Origin: Pseudoclavibacter sp. AY1F1
Lineage (GTDB): Bacteria > Actinomycetota > Actinomycetes > Actinomycetales > Microbacteriaceae
DNA: 64,000 nucleotides
Direction: 5' to 3'
NCBI RefSeq assembly: GCF_002931075.1
Contig: NZ_PSTQ01000012.1
Coordinates: 53,487 to 117,486, forward strand
Every line of letters starts with the position of its first letter. The first letter of the stretch is position 1. Of the stretch, positions 15,234 through 26,687 are shown one piece after another. The notes beneath the pieces were generated by a model. The model was given only the letters and a program-made list of their open reading frames with translations, did not search any database and was not told where the DNA came from. The translations under genes were made by a program, and so were the position numbers.

Positions 15234-17762
15234 CTAGGAGCGCGGCGGCTTGTGCCTCACGTCCCGAAGCATCGGGGCCAGATATCGCCCAGTCACGCTC
15301 TCGGGGCTAATCGACACTTCCTCCGGCGTGCCCGTCGCGACGACGCGGCCTCCCGCGGTGCCGCCACCGGGCCCCATGTCGATGACGTAGTCGGCATTGG
15401 CGATCATGTCGAGGTCGTGCTCGATGATGATTACCGTGGCGCCGGTCGCCAGCAGCCGATCGATGACGGCGAGAAGCACTCTCGTATCGAGGGGATGCAG
15501 GCCGACGGACGGTTCGTCGAGGATGAAGACGCTGCCGTCGTGCTTACGCCCGAGCTCGGTGGCGAGCTTGAGGCGCTGTGCTTCGCCTCCTGACAGCGCA
15601 GGGGTGTCCTCGCCCAGCGTCAGGTAGCCGAGACCGAGTTCGACCAGGGTCCGCAGCTTCCTTGCGAGTCGGGGAAGGCCGGCGAGCATCTCGGCAGCGT
15701 CCGAGACCGAGGCCGCGAGCAAGTCCGGCATGCTGCGCTCACCTCCCGCCGTGGCGATCCGGATGGTCTGCGCATCGGGCCGGTATCGGCTGCCGCCGCA
15801 GTCGGGACAGGGGATGTCGACGTCCGGCAGGAACTGCACATCCAGCACCACCTGACCGGTGCCCTCGCATCGCGGGCACCGGAGGGAGCCCGTGTTGTAC
15901 GAGAAGTCACCCGCCTTGAGCCCGCGCTCACGTGATTCAGGAGTCGCGGCGAACAATCGACGCAGTTCATCCAGGACCCCGCTGTACGTCGCCACGGTCG
16001 AACGGACGTTCGTGCCGATGGGAGACGCGTCGACGACATTGACTTCGTTGAGGCCCGCAGGGTCCAGCCTTCGCACGTGACTCGGCAGCACCGTGCCACG
16101 ACGGGCCGCGGCGATCGCCGGCACCAGGCTCTCGAGGACGAGCGTCGTCTTCCCGGACCCTGACATGCCGGTCACCGCGGTCAGGCGCCCCTTCGGGATG
16201 CAGACCTGCAGCGGGTGCACGGTGTGCACCGCCGAGGTCTCGAGTCGCACGGTGCCCTGCGCGAAGACGCTCGCCGCGTCGCTCCGCGCCCTGGTGATGG
16301 TCTCAGCTCCCGCATCCAGGAACTCGCCGATCAGCGATGCCGGATGGGCGCCGATCTCGGGGACGGTTCCCTCCGCGAGCACGGTGCCTCCAGCCCCGCC
16401 GGACCCAGGGCCGATCTCGATCAGCCAGTCCGCCTCGCGGAGCACCTGCACGTCGTGGTCGACGAGCACGACGGAGTTGCCGCCTGCAAGGAGGTCGCGC
16501 ATCACCCCGATCAGGCCGTCGATGTTGGCCGGATGCAGTCCGATCGAAGGCTCGTCGAGGACGTAGAGCACACCTGTCGTCTCATTGCGCACGGCTCGCG
16601 CCAGCTGGACTCGCTGGCGCTCCCCGGTTGAGAGCGTCGAGCTCGCCCGGTCGAGCGTCAGATACCCCAGCCCGAGTTGCAGCAGCCGCTGCCCCATCTC
16701 GGCGAACTGCCCGGCGATGAGCCTCGCCATCGGCTGCAGGGTGTCGTGCGTCGACTCCGGAACCGCCGCCACCCACGCGAGGATGCCCTCGAGGTCCTTC
16801 CGCGCCGCCTGCGCGATATCGATGCCGCAGACCTCGCTGCCGAGCGCCTGCTCCGAGAGTCGAGTTCCGTGGCAAGCCGTGCACTGATGCGTCGTGATGA
16901 AGCGGTTCACACGGGCGATCCCCGCTTCGCTGCTCGCGTTGTCGATCGCCTCGCGAACCGCCTGCCGTGCGTTCCGATACGTGAAGTTGAGGTCGAAGAG
17001 CTTGCCGGATCGGGACGGCACTCTGATCTCGCGCTTGACCGGAGCTCCGTCCATGACGATGAGCCGTTCCTGCTCGGTCAGCTCGCGGTATGGCACGTCG
17101 ATGCGTACCCCGAGCTCCGCGGCGACCTGGGGCATCACGGCAAGACCGAACATCCCCCACGGAGCCACCGCTCCGGCTGCGATCGTCTTCGACGGGTCCG
17201 GGACGAGCGCATCGTCATCCACGTCGCGCACGAACCCGGTGCCGCTGCACTCAGGACAGGCGCCATCGGAGTTGAATGCGAGAGACTCCGCACCCGGCGG
17301 GGAGAAGCTCACGCCGCACTCGGGGCAGACGAGATCCTTGTTCGCAGCGACATCGATCGTCGGCGCGAGCCGATGCCCGTTCGGACACACATGGGACCCG
17401 AGGCGCGAGAACATCACGCGGAGCACGTTGAGCAGCTCAGTTGACGTGCCGAAGGTCGATCGCACACCAGGGATGCCGGGGCGCTGACGGAGCGCCAACG
17501 CCGCAGGGACATGCTGAACTGAGTCCACCGTCGCCCGGGTCGCGTGGGTCATGCGTCGCCGCGTGTACGTCGAGAGCGCCTCGACGTAGCGCCGCGAGCC
17601 CTCTGCGTACAGAACACCGAGCGCCAGCGACGACTTCCCTGACCCGGAGACTCCCGCTATCGCCACGAGGCGATTGAGCGGGACGTCCACGTCAACGTTC
17701 TTCAGGTTATGGACCCGTGCACCTCGCACCTTGATGGAAGTCGGCTGCGTGCGGTTCTCCAT
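15234..17762 (-). CDS. UvrA-like ABC ATPase (UvrA2/excinuclease A paralogue)
   Basis: The 842-residue cytosolic protein has two ABC modules. Walker A motifs are GVSGSGKSS near residue 36 and GMSGSGKTT near 520; signature motifs are LSTGERQRVQLARA and LSGGEAQRLKLATE. Zinc-binding CxxC pairs occur in CPECSGTGF, CTACHG and CPRCEGTGQ/CPDCGGSR. The length is about 100 residues less than housekeeping UvrA, and the insertion that binds UvrB is reduced, as in UvrA2 proteins linked to drug or DNA-damage tolerance. The ATG at 17762 follows GGGGAGG. The neighbouring NmrA/HxlR pair and MFS exporter would fit a stress or resistance area, which is inference. Confidence 0.85.
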   Translation of the reverse strand: MENRTQPTSIKVRGARVHNLKNVDVDVPLNRLVAIAGVSGSGKSSLALGVLYAEGSRRYVEALSTYTRRRMTHATRATVDSVQHVPAALALRQRPGIPGVRSTFGTSTELLNVLRVMFSRLGSHVCPNGHRLAPTIDVAANKDLVCPECGVSFSPPGAESLAFNSDGACPECSGTGFVRDVDDDALVPDPSKTIAAGAVAPWGMFGLAVMPQVAAELGVRIDVPYRELTEQERLIVMDGAPVKREIRVPSRSGKLFDLNFTYRNARQAVREAIDNASSEAGIARVNRFITTHQCTACHGTRLSEQALGSEVCGIDIAQAARKDLEGILAWVAAVPESTHDTLQPMARLIAGQFAEMGQRLLQLGLGYLTLDRASSTLSTGERQRVQLARAVRNETTGVLYVLDEPSIGLHPANIDGLIGVMRDLLAGGNSVVLVDHDVQVLREADWLIEIGPGSGGAGGTVLAEGTVPEIGAHPASLIGEFLDAGAETITRARSDAASVFAQGTVRLETSAVHTVHPLQVCIPKGRLTAVTGMSGSGKTTLVLESLVPAIAAARRGTVLPSHVRRLDPAGLNEVNVVDASPIGTNVRSTVATYSGVLDELRRLFAATPESRERGLKAGDFSYNTGSLRCPRCEGTGQVVLDVQFLPDVDIPCPDCGGSRYRPDAQTIRIATAGGERSMPDLLAASVSDAAEMLAGLPRLARKLRTLVELGLGYLTLGEDTPALSGGEAQRLKLATELGRKHDGSVFILDEPSVGLHPLDTRVLLAVIDRLLATGATVIIIEHDLDMIANADYVIDMGPGGGTAGGRVVATGTPEEVSISPESVTGRYLAPMLRDVRHKPPRS

Positions 17763-17901
17763 TGCGACCTCCCCGGTCTTGTACACCACACAGTAGGTGG
17801 CAGTCCTCGGTGGACACACGCGGTCGCCCGTCGTCCGCGAGCGAAGCAGGGAACCCGAGCCCGAAGGCTCCCGGCTTCGCTCGCGTGCTGAACGTGCTCG
17901 G

Positions 17902-18738
17902 TCAGACGCCCATCTGCCCGAGCCAGTCGCTGACGGAACGGGGGCTGATGCTGAGGCGCTGCTGCGCGCTCGCCGCCTCGTCGATGACTTCGTCAGGCTG
18001 CGTCGCTCGCCACTTGTAGGAGTCGACGACGGGTGCCGCCCCCGGGCCGATGAGCCTGGCGAGGTCCGTCCCGAAGTCGTCCGGGTCGCGGCTCTCGAAG
18101 CTCACGGGCTGCCCGAGGCGTGCTTCGAAGCTCGCCGCGAGGTCTTTGCCGAGCAGACCAGGCAAAGCGCCGACACCGACGATCCCGGTGACCGAGCTGT
18201 CGCGCAGAAGGCCGACGACGACATCCGCGACGTCGAGGTGAGAGCTCCAAGAGACCGAGTAGTCGTCGCGGATGGGGTAGCTGAGCACGCCGCGCTCCTT
18301 CACCGGTCCCACGACGAACGGCAGCAGGAGGTTCTCGAGGTACAGACGGGGCTGCACGACGGCGGTCGAGATCCCAGCCTCGTCGAGCCTGCGCACCAGC
18401 ACCGCAAGCGCGCTCTCCGGGTCTTCGAGCGTGTACCCGCTCGTGGAGACCACGACTCGAGCGGGACGGGATGCCGCCGCGGCGTCGGCGACGGCGTTGG
18501 CCGCCGCGAGCTGCTCAGCGGGCGACCCGATGGGCAGGTGCACGAACACCCCGTCGACGCCGCGGTAGGCGCTGGTCAGCGAGGCGGTGTCGGTGAAGTC
18601 GACGGCAATAGCCGACCCGGGCCCCTCGTAGGTGCTCGGCGTGCGGACAGCGGCGGTGACGTCGAGGCCGGCAGCGGCGAGAGCTGCGGCAACGGGGGCA
18701 CCCTGGGCGCCAGTGGCGCCGTGGATCAGATAGGTCAT
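17902..18738 (-). CDS. NmrA-like NAD(P)-binding oxidoreductase (atypical SDR)
   Basis: The 278-residue protein starts MTYLIHGATGAQGAPVAAAL, the GxTGxxG dinucleotide loop of NmrA/NAD(P)H-binding proteins, and lacks the YxxxK of classical SDRs. DGVFVHLPIG and VVSTSGYTLED are typical of the quinone oxidoreductase-like subgroup (QOR2/YtfG). The ATG at 18738 gives the normal start; a GTG six codons upstream lies in the operator. It is divergent from an HxlR regulator, a pairing often seen for redox- or aldehyde-responsive reductases. Its substrate is unknown. Confidence 0.8.
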   Translation of the reverse strand: MTYLIHGATGAQGAPVAAALAAAGLDVTAAVRTPSTYEGPGSAIAVDFTDTASLTSAYRGVDGVFVHLPIGSPAEQLAAANAVADAAAASRPARVVVSTSGYTLEDPESALAVLVRRLDEAGISTAVVQPRLYLENLLLPFVVGPVKERGVLSYPIRDDYSVSWSSHLDVADVVVGLLRDSSVTGIVGVGALPGLLGKDLAASFEARLGQPVSFESRDPDDFGTDLARLIGPGAAPVVDSYKWRATQPDEVIDEAASAQQRLSISPRSVSDWLGQMGV

Positions 18739-18745
18739 GTACCCA

Positions 18746-18802
18746 TTAGTGCACACGGTGCATCGGTTACGTCAACTGCACTAAAGGCCTATGCTCGAAC
18801 CC
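18746..18802. promoter_or_regulatory. Divergent promoter with paired half-sites (HxlR operator candidate)
   Basis: TTAGTGCA (18746-18753) and TGCACTAA (18777-18784) are perfect inverted half-sites 31 bases apart, about three helical turns. For the HxlR gene, TTACGT (18767-18772) and TATGCT (18790-18795) are 17 bases apart, and the -10 ends seven bases before ATG 18803. TTGACG on the other strand (18770-18775) could serve the NmrA gene. The right half-site sits between -35 and -10, so binding would block transcription. Confidence 0.62.
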
Positions 18803-19135
18803 ATGTCCCGGTGCGACGATCTCCCAGAGTGCGGTGTGGCCCGCTTTCTCATCCTCCTCGAGGGCCCCTGGGCCACCCTGATCGTGCGGGAGCTGCTCCA
18901 CGGCCCCCTCCGATTCACCGAGATCAAGGACCACCTCCCCGGTATCAGCGCGCACACACTCACGAACCGACTGCGGCGCTTCGAGGCGAGCGGACTCGTC
19001 ACCCGGACGGCTTACCCGGAGATCCCGCCGCGAGTCGTCTACGAGCTGACCGAAGTGGGCGAGCAGCTGAGGACCGTGCTCGACGCGATGAACGCATGGG
19101 CGCTGTCGGTGCCCGAGGTTGTCGACGCCGACTGA
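18803..19135 (+). CDS. HxlR family transcriptional regulator
   Basis: The 110-residue winged-helix protein has an N-terminal Cys pair (SRCDDLPECGVARFLILLEG), the HxlR core WATLIVRELLHGPLRFTEIK, SAHTLTNRLRRFEASGLVTR and YELTEVGEQLRTVLDAM. N-terminal cysteines in this family can sense oxidants or electrophiles. ATG 18803 was preferred over 18791 because a TATGCT box ends seven bases before it, which suits a leaderless transcript. It most likely controls itself and the divergent NmrA-like reductase through the half-sites at 18746-18784. Confidence 0.85.
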   Translation: MSRCDDLPECGVARFLILLEGPWATLIVRELLHGPLRFTEIKDHLPGISAHTLTNRLRRFEASGLVTRTAYPEIPPRVVYELTEVGEQLRTVLDAMNAWALSVPEVVDAD

Positions 19136-19181
19136 GCCCGCCGGGGCCTCTGACCCCCCTGGGAAGCGGATGTGCCGGTCG

Positions 19182-19703
19182 TCAGCAGCGCTGACGGTAG
19201 CGGTCGACGGCGTCGTCGTTCCCGCACCGTGTCGAGCAGTACCGACGCGTCGCGTTCCTGCCGACGTCGACGAACACCTGCTCGCATCCGCGCCGGGAGC
19301 AGACACCGAGACGGGTGCCACGCGACTCGGTCAGGAAGATCGCCAGACCTCCCGCCGTGACGGCCCGGACCCTGACCAGGAGGTATTCGCTGTCCGGGGC
19401 GAAATGCAGGTGAGGGTCGAGACCGTCGTGCGTACTCAGGTAGACACCCTTGCTGGCCCCGAGCGCGAGAAGCGCGTTGACCTCGTCGTAGCGCGTCCGC
19501 GCATCCAAGCCCTAGAAGACCCGACGGAGCAATCGAGCCCAGTCGAGCACGCCATCGACGAATGTGGGCAGCGCTGCGCGCCCGCGGATCCCGTGCAACT
19601 CGAGCGGCGCACCGATGCGCGCTTCTGGACCATCACTGGCCCCGGAGTTGACGAGCTCGGCGGCGAGCAGCGCACCCGTCATGTTGTCATGGTTGAACTG
19701 CAT
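19182..19703 (-). pseudogene. CGNR zinc-finger protein with in-frame stop codon
   Basis: One continuous frame is interrupted only by a TAG at 19510-19512. Before it, 63 residues (MQFNHDNMTGALLAAELVNS to DWARLLRRVF) match the start of CGNR/ABATE-type regulators. After it, GLDARTRYDEVNALLALG continues, ending in the treble-clef zinc finger CSRRGCEQVFVDVG and RYCSTRCGNDDAVDRYRQR. A single nonsense change is the simplest explanation. A restart at the ATG-less GLD segment is unlikely. The intact protein would be about 173 residues and bind DNA. Confidence 0.68.
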
Positions 19704-19741
19704 TGACCTATTGCACCACAGTGGGGGACGTGGGAATCGTC

Positions 19742-20233
19742 ATGACTGCGATCGTGCCCGTGCTGCTGACGCTCATCGGCGGTGCGGTCCTGCGGCGCAC
19801 CATGCTGAGGTCCGGCGAGTTCTGGAGCGGCCTCGAACGCCTCACGTACTACGTGCTCGGTCCCGCGCTCTTCGTCACCTCGAGGAAGCCGGTGCTAACC
19901 GAGAACCTCGCGGCGCTTCCTGCGCACCGGTGGTCGGCATTCAGGGATGCGGTCTCGCGCGAGCAGGTCGGTGCGCTGTTCGCGTTCCCGATGTTCGTCG
20001 GACCCCTGCCGATCGGGGCGGTGGACATGTACTCGAGCACGCCGTCGGGGTTCAGCCCGATGCAGGTGCGGCAGGCGGTCGTGCTCGCAGACCTGCTCGC
20101 GAAGCTGGTCCTGCGTCTGTCCCAAGCCTCCGCCGCCGACGCGCCGAAGGAGGACCGTTGGAGATCTCATCGCGTCCAGGGAGCGCTCGTGAGTCACGGC
20201 CCACGCGGCAGTCGGTATCCTTCTGGCCAGTGA
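19742..20233 (+). pseudogene. Chimera: start of an AEC-family transporter fused to the end of a GAF protein
   Basis: The first 47 residues (TAIVPVLLTLIGGAVLRR, GLERLTYYVLGPALFVTS) are the first helices of an auxin-efflux-carrier (AEC) transporter. From about 19880 the frame passes into SRKPVLTENLAALPAHRW, ALFAFPMFVGPLPIGAVDMY and GFSPMQVRQAVVLADLL, matching the second half of the GAF protein at 14497-15012. The transporter remainder and the GAF start are missing. The join keeps the frame, near a GAGGAAGCCGGTG string present in both genes. GTG 19730 is an alternative start. The product is probably non-functional as a transporter. Confidence 0.7.
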
Positions 20234-20296
20234 TATGGGGCAGGCGGGCACGGTGCACGAGCTGCTGCAGAGCTCGCCCGCCAGCTCGGTGCGGAC

Positions 20297-21475
20297 TCAC
20301 CCGGACAGGTCCCGGAGCCTCGGCGCACGCCAGTGCATGAGAAGCGCAGCGAGGCTCAGGAGCGTCGCGAACACGGCGAGCACGATCTCCGTCGGCAGGA
20401 CACCGCCGAGCAGCCCGATCGTGAGCACTGCTGAGGCCGACGCGGCATAGGTGGCGACGGCGAACTTCGATGCGAGCACGCTCTGCAGCTTTGGCGTAGC
20501 TCCCCGCGTCAGGTGCACGAGCGACGTCCGGTACGCCACGGCCCCTCCCCCACCGACGAGCGCCAGCGCGATGAAGGCAAGCGCATTGCTCGTGGTCAGC
20601 ACCGAGGTCACCGCCAGCGCAGCGCCGACGGCGAAGGCGAGGTGACCGCTCGCCCCGGGAAGCAAGCGCCCGAGCGGCACGCTTCCGAGCTGGGCGATGG
20701 CCGCGGCCACAAGCATCGTGACACTTCCCGCGAACTGCGCCGCTGGCATGGCGGCGTCAGCGAAGATCGTCGGCGCGTACACGACGCCGACGCTGAGCCC
20801 TGTCCACACGAAGGCGGCACGCAGGATCGTCCCCACGTCTGCGCGCGTCAGTCGATGAGATGGCGCGGCACCGGTCGTGCTCCTCGGCGGTTCACCCTGC
20901 GGCACCCGTGTCCCTGCCCGTGCCCGGAGCAGGAGGAGAAGCGCAACGGCGAGCAGTAGCGAGACTCCGGCACCCGTGACGTACATGCGCATCACGCCGG
21001 CGGTGCTCTCGACCGCCGCCACGCCCTGCGCGATGGCAGTGCCGACGACCGCGCCGACGAGGTTCCCCGTAGCGGCCAAGCCCCGCCCGCGCCCCTGCAG
21101 CGCCTCGACGACCAGACCTGCCGCGCCACCGGTGGCGAGCCCGACCGCGATACCTGTTGCAGCCCGCCCCGCGAGGATCTGCCAGGCCACGGGCGACGCG
21201 AGAAGCGCATTCGCGCAGGCGGCGACCAGCAGCGCCACGACCAAGGCCGCACCCGGCGACACGCGCACGCGGGAGAAGCCGACCACCAAGAGGGTCAGGA
21301 CCGCCGCGGACACGTAGGCCACGAATGTCAGCGAGACTCCGAGCGGGCCCAGCGGAACCTCGACCCGGAGCATCGGAAGCAGCGGGTTGATGCTGTTGGC
21401 ACCCGCGATCACGAAGCCGAATGCGAGGGCCGCAACCACCGCCAGGGCACGCTCCCTGGTGCTGGGATTCGTCAA
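20297..21475 (-). CDS. MFS transporter (drug/metabolite exporter type)
   Basis: The 392-residue membrane protein has about 12 hydrophobic segments, a central cytosolic loop (RAGTRVPQGEPPRST) and MFS helix signatures such as ILAGRAATGIAVGLATGG. The start is TTG at 21475 with TGGAG six bases upstream. A DHA1-like exporter is the nearest guess. It stands alone, convergent with the chimeric gene. Confidence 0.8.
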   Translation of the reverse strand: MTNPSTRERALAVVAALAFGFVIAGANSINPLLPMLRVEVPLGPLGVSLTFVAYVSAAVLTLLVVGFSRVRVSPGAALVVALLVAACANALLASPVAWQILAGRAATGIAVGLATGGAAGLVVEALQGRGRGLAATGNLVGAVVGTAIAQGVAAVESTAGVMRMYVTGAGVSLLLAVALLLLLRARAGTRVPQGEPPRSTTGAAPSHRLTRADVGTILRAAFVWTGLSVGVVYAPTIFADAAMPAAQFAGSVTMLVAAAIAQLGSVPLGRLLPGASGHLAFAVGAALAVTSVLTTSNALAFIALALVGGGGAVAYRTSLVHLTRGATPKLQSVLASKFAVATYAASASAVLTIGLLGGVLPTEIVLAVFATLLSLAALLMHWRAPRLRDLSG

Positions 21476-21587
21476 GGGGACTCCAGTCGTCGCTCTCCGA
21501 TCGGATCGCGAAGGCCCCGTAGGTCACCTGGCGTGAAGGTGCCACGCACGCACCATGCTGAGGCCGAGTGTACCTCCGAACCGACGG

Positions 21588-21616
21588 TGGACACCGATCC
21601 GGGATCCGTGTATGTT
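21588..21616 (+). promoter_or_regulatory. Promoter of the beta-glucoside PTS operon
   Basis: TGGACA (21588-21593) and TATGTT (21611-21616) are 17 bases apart and lie 9 bases before the antiterminator target. Transcripts would begin about 21623, just where the target hairpin starts. Confidence 0.65.
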
Positions 21617-21624
21617 CATGCAAC

Positions 21625-21655
21625 GGACATGTGACTGGTCATGCAGGCAGGATCC
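21625..21655 (+). promoter_or_regulatory. Ribonucleic antiterminator (RAT) for LicT/BglG-type protein
   Basis: The segment reads GGACATGTGACTG, loop GTCAT, then GCAGGCAGGATCC. This matches the BglG/LicT target pattern (GGATTGTTACTG, loop, GCAGGCAAAACC), with one extra base on each arm. Its 3' arm overlaps the first arm of the terminator, so the two structures exclude each other. Confidence 0.75.
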
Positions 21656-21694
21656 GATTGTTGCTCTTCAGAGCTAACGGTCGGGTCCTTTTTT
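21650..21694 (+). terminator. Rho-independent attenuator before the PTS gene
   Basis: GGATCCGA (21650-21657) pairs with TCGGGTCC (21681-21688), with an inner GCTCT/AGAGC hairpin, and is followed by six T (21689-21694). It should stop transcription unless the LicT-type protein stabilises the RAT. Confidence 0.75.
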
Positions 21695-21739
21695 GTTGCC
21701 CGGATGCGGTCCCCCGGAGTTCCAATGGAGGAGCACAAC

Positions 21740-25082
<3,343 letters not shown>

Positions 25083-25089
25083 GTTGATC

Positions 25090-25123
25090 GGCTGAGCTGA
25101 GCGCAGCACGGCTCAGCTCAGCC
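25090..25123 (+). terminator. Perfect 13-bp stem-loop between GH1 and licT
   Basis: GGCTGAGCTGAGC (25090-25102) and GCTCAGCTCAGCC (25111-25123) enclose an 8-base loop. No T-run follows. It may partly end the transcript or protect the upstream mRNA, lowering antiterminator levels. Confidence 0.55.
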
Positions 25124-25171
25124 CTCTCAGCTCGAGAGCAGAAACTACTAGCGGCGTCAAAGGAGACCCCC

Positions 25172-25999
25172 GTGCCCGCCATCAAGAAAGTCCTCAACTC
25201 CAGTGTGGTCCTCGTCGTCGACGACCGCGGCGTCGAGCGTGTCCTCCTGGGCAAGGGGATCGGGTACGGGCAGAAGCCGGGCGACGAGGTCTCACCGGCC
25301 ATCACCGACCAGGAGTTCATCTCGCTCCCGGATGCGGACCACCGGAACCTCGTCGAGCTGCTCGCGCAGATCCCGGCCGAGTACGTGGAGCTGACGAGGG
25401 AGATCGCCGCAGATGCGGCTCGAGCGGGACTGACCCTCGATCCACACGTGTACCTCACCCTCACCGACCACCTGCACTTCGCCGTGGAGCGACACCGACA
25501 GGGATTGATGCTCACCAACAGGCTCGCGTGGGAAGTGCGAACGGTCTACCCAGACCATCACGCGGTCGGCGTGAGCGCCCTCGAACATGTCGAGCGGCGG
25601 CTCGGAGTGCGACTCGGCGAGGAGGAAGCGGCCAATGTGGCCTTCCACCTCGTCAACGCCGACACCGGGAAGCCCGGGGGCGACTCCATGCGGGTCGTCG
25701 ATCTCATCGCGAAGGTCACCAGCATCGTGACCATGACGTCGGCGGTGCGCGTTTCACGCAAAGATCTCCACGCATCCCGCTTCCTGACGCACCTGCAGTT
25801 CTTCGCCGAACGGTTCTTCGCCGGCCAACTGCTCGCCGGCGACGACTTCCTGTTCAGGAACCTCAGCGAGCGCGCCCCGCGCGCGATCGCCACCGCGGAG
25901 CGGGTTCGGACGTTCATTCGCGAAGCGCACGGGGTCGAGTTGCCCGATGAGGAAGTGGCCTTCCTCGCGGTGCACATCGCCCGCGCATCCCCGGAGTGA
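25172..25999 (+). CDS. licT: LicT/BglG-type transcriptional antiterminator
   Basis: The 275-residue RNA-binding protein has a short CAT domain (1-55: IKKVLNSSVVLVVDDRGVER, GKGIGYGQKPGDEV) and two PRD domains (about 65-170 and 175-275). Candidate regulatory histidines are in LTLTDHLHFAVER, YPDHHAVGVSALEH and VAFLAVHIARA. The GTG start follows AAAGGAGA. It should bind the RAT at 21625 when substrate relieves EII phosphorylation. Its place at the operon end makes a positive loop. Confidence 0.92.
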   Translation: MPAIKKVLNSSVVLVVDDRGVERVLLGKGIGYGQKPGDEVSPAITDQEFISLPDADHRNLVELLAQIPAEYVELTREIAADAARAGLTLDPHVYLTLTDHLHFAVERHRQGLMLTNRLAWEVRTVYPDHHAVGVSALEHVERRLGVRLGEEEAANVAFHLVNADTGKPGGDSMRVVDLIAKVTSIVTMTSAVRVSRKDLHASRFLTHLQFFAERFFAGQLLAGDDFLFRNLSERAPRAIATAERVRTFIREAHGVELPDEEVAFLAVHIARASPE

Positions 26000-26063
26000 C
26001 GCCTCCGGGGGCGGGCAGGGCGAGCGCCCTGCCCGCCCGCGGCCGATGCTCTCCCGTTCTCGC

Positions 26064-26138
26064 CGGACTCGGACTAGTGTTGGCCTCCTGCCCTTGCGGG
26101 CTTGGTGTGCCGGGAAGTCTGGTCGGCAGCGATCGAAC
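26064..26138 (+). ncRNA. Candidate structured RNA element in front of an unknown gene
   Basis: A near-identical copy of 15075-15149 (four differences in 75). TAGTGT (26075-26080) resembles a -10 box. The RNA would fold into GCCC-UUGC-GGGC and, after GGTGTG, a GCCG/CGGC stem with loop GGAAGUCUGGU. It continues as CGATCGAACGATCG, another small hairpin, and ends 30 bases before the ATG at 26169, the position of a cis-regulatory leader. Confidence 0.6.
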
Positions 26139-26168
26139 GATCGTTTCGCAGAAGAACGGACCCCACCT

Positions 26169-26687
26169 ATGCCCCGCCCCACGCTCCTCTTCGGCGATCA
26201 ACTCTCCCACCTGCAGGTGTTCGCCGCCTCGCCCGCGGTGGTCGACTGCCGAGCCGAACGGCCCGCGTCGCTCACGCTGAGCGCGCGAGCGTTCGTGGTG
26301 GCCATCGACATCCGAACGTCATCGACACCGCAGACCGCGCGTCGGCAGCTGAAGGCCGTCCTGAAGGATGCGGTCGTCGAAGCGCGACGCTACGGGCAGT
26401 TCGCGCACTTCATCGTGGTGTACGCGGCGGATGCGACGGACCGTCGGCTTGACTCGGCGGCCGCCGGCCTGGCGATGCGCGTGCACGCGTCACTTGAGCG
26501 CGAGCTCGGCGAATCCGTCGACGTGGTCCTGCTCGACGTCACCGGCTGCGAGTCACCCGAAGGGCTGAGCCGCCGGCTCGCCGCGCACATCCAGCGCCCC
26601 GCCGGAACAGCGTCTGACAGTGCGCTGCGATGGCGGGACGTGGAAGAGCGCAGCATCGCAGCAGCCGCGATGAGCGACTACTTCTGA
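26169..26687 (+). CDS. Uncharacterised protein preceded by the RNA element
   Basis: The 172-residue soluble protein alternates hydrophobic strands and helices ([50 protein letters not shown]), giving an alpha/beta look, and ends [19 protein letters not shown]. No signal peptide, membrane segment or known catalytic motif is seen and no family was recognised. No good ribosome site precedes the ATG. Its stop overlaps the 3' end of nhaA by about 10 bases on the other strand. Sharing its leader type with nhaA hints at a role in the same ion or pH response, which is inference. Confidence 0.65.
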   Translation: MPRPTLLFGDQLSHLQVFAASPAVVDCRAERPASLTLSARAFVVAIDIRTSSTPQTARRQLKAVLKDAVVEARRYGQFAHFIVVYAADATDRRLDSAAAGLAMRVHASLERELGESVDVVLLDVTGCESPEGLSRRLAAHIQRPAGTASDSALRWRDVEERSIAAAAMSDYF

